6,859 bases of DNA, taken from NCBI GenBank assembly GCA_964353465.1, contig CAYGWQ010000292.1, positions 1 through 6,859 of the forward strand, given 5' to 3'. Each line of letters starts with the position of its first letter. The first letter of the stretch is position 1. The notes beneath the pieces were generated by a model. It saw only the letters and a list, made by a program, of their open reading frames with translations. It ran no database searches and was not told the origin of the DNA. Made by a program: the position numbers and the translations under genes. This DNA comes from JAFNAG01 sp964353465. GTDB taxonomy: Bacteria; Acidobacteriota; UBA6911. Below, piece by piece: positions 6,602 through 6,859 of this stretch.

Positions 6602-6608
6602 TTTTGTG

Positions 6609-6691
6609 GCGAAAAGGGGACATTCCGCTTTTCCAGGCAGGACATCCAGTTGGTTACAGCAGGCTGGAAAAGCAGAATGTCCGCTTTTCGC
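6609..6691 (+). repeat. Long imperfect inverted repeat (28-bp arms) after the protease gene
   Basis: Arms 6609-6636 and 6664-6691 are complementary at 26 of 28 positions, around a 27-base loop. The mismatches are 6617/6683 and 6626/6674. Each arm is itself a small palindrome, GAAAAG-N11-CTTTTC (6611-6633 and 6667-6689 region), so the region can fold as one long hairpin or two short ones. The core of the left arm is GGGGACATTC. It starts 8 bases after the stop codon and lies before the terminator, so it would be in the mRNA 3' end. The architecture is that of a REP/BIME-type or MITE-like element. Whether it is repeated elsewhere cannot be seen here. Confidence 0.75.
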
Positions 6692-6723
6692 TATCCGTGT
6701 GAATTCAGTGATTTCCGGACCAG

Positions 6724-6753
6724 GAGCCCCGATTTTCGGGGCTCTTTGCTTTT
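6724..6753 (+). terminator. Rho-independent terminator of the protease gene
   Basis: GAGCCCCG (6724-6731) and CGGGGCTC (6737-6744) form an 8-bp GC-rich stem with a 5-base loop, followed by TTTGCTTTT (6745-6753). It lies about 120 bases after the protease stop codon on the same strand and has no competing gene nearby. Confidence 0.85.
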
Positions 6754-6859
6754 GCCGAGGTTCAATAAGCCGGTTCTCTATCTGGTTTCTGTCGCGAAAT
6801 TGGATTGCAGAATGTGCCGTCCGAGCCCCGGAGGGGCGGAAAGATAATAGCCGGGGGCG
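6754..6859. other. Right-edge sequence without a recognisable gene; small GC hairpin
   Basis: No convincing coding region is seen. GCCCC (6825-6829) and GGGGC (6833-6837) form a tight 5-bp hairpin with a GGA loop, followed by an AT-rich ATAATAG and a further GC block (6851-6859) cut by the window end. The alternation resembles, from memory, widespread intergenic repeats in Acidobacteriota and related phyla. This is only an impression. Confidence 0.3.

Noticed and set aside
6650..6847. 65-codon open frame after the protease
   Set aside because: It runs through the inverted repeat and the terminator, so it is not a plausible gene.

Overview
The window (6859 bases, GC-rich) looks like an ordinary bacterial chromosome segment. 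Two bacillithiol-pathway genes point to a bacillithiol-type bacterium. The gene styles and intergenic sequences make Acidobacteriota my best guess. That is inference from family knowledge, not proven by the sequence.

Minus strand, positions 5364 down to 113: five tightly packed genes read in one direction, probably one operon. In order of transcription they are a bifunctional NAD(P)H-hydrate epimerase/dehydratase (nnr), the t6A tRNA-modification ATPase tsaE, a dihydrodipicolinate-synthase-family aldolase closest to 4-hydroxy-2-oxoglutarate aldolase, a BshC-like protein, and the deacetylase bshB1. nnr/tsaE overlap as ATGA, aldolase/bshC overlap as TTGA, and bshC/bshB1 are 3 bases apart. The only real gap is 58 bases before the aldolase, which has its own good ribosome binding site. 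The first two genes are housekeeping functions (metabolite repair, tRNA modification). The last two belong to low-molecular-weight thiol synthesis. bshA is not in the window.

The most interesting point is the BshC-like protein. It keeps the family's N-terminus, C-terminus and several core motifs. However, the GQQ loop and the EDHD-type acidic/histidine motif are replaced, and a central stretch of about 50 residues is missing. It may be a divergent or catalytically altered BshC sitting next to an intact BshB1.

Plus strand, 5391 to about 6753: a complete transcription unit for a secreted M48-family zinc metalloprotease. It has a near-consensus sigma-70 promoter (TTGACA, 17 bases, TATGAT), a leader of about 130 bases with a perfect 10-bp inverted repeat, a good ribosome binding site, the gene with signal peptide, HEISH motif and a lysine-rich disordered tail, then a 28-bp-arm inverted repeat and a rho-independent terminator. 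The gap between nnr and the protease gene (5365-5554) is thus a divergent promoter region.

The two window edges (1-112 and about 6755-6859) hold no convincing gene. Both contain compact inverted repeats that resemble dispersed intergenic repeats.
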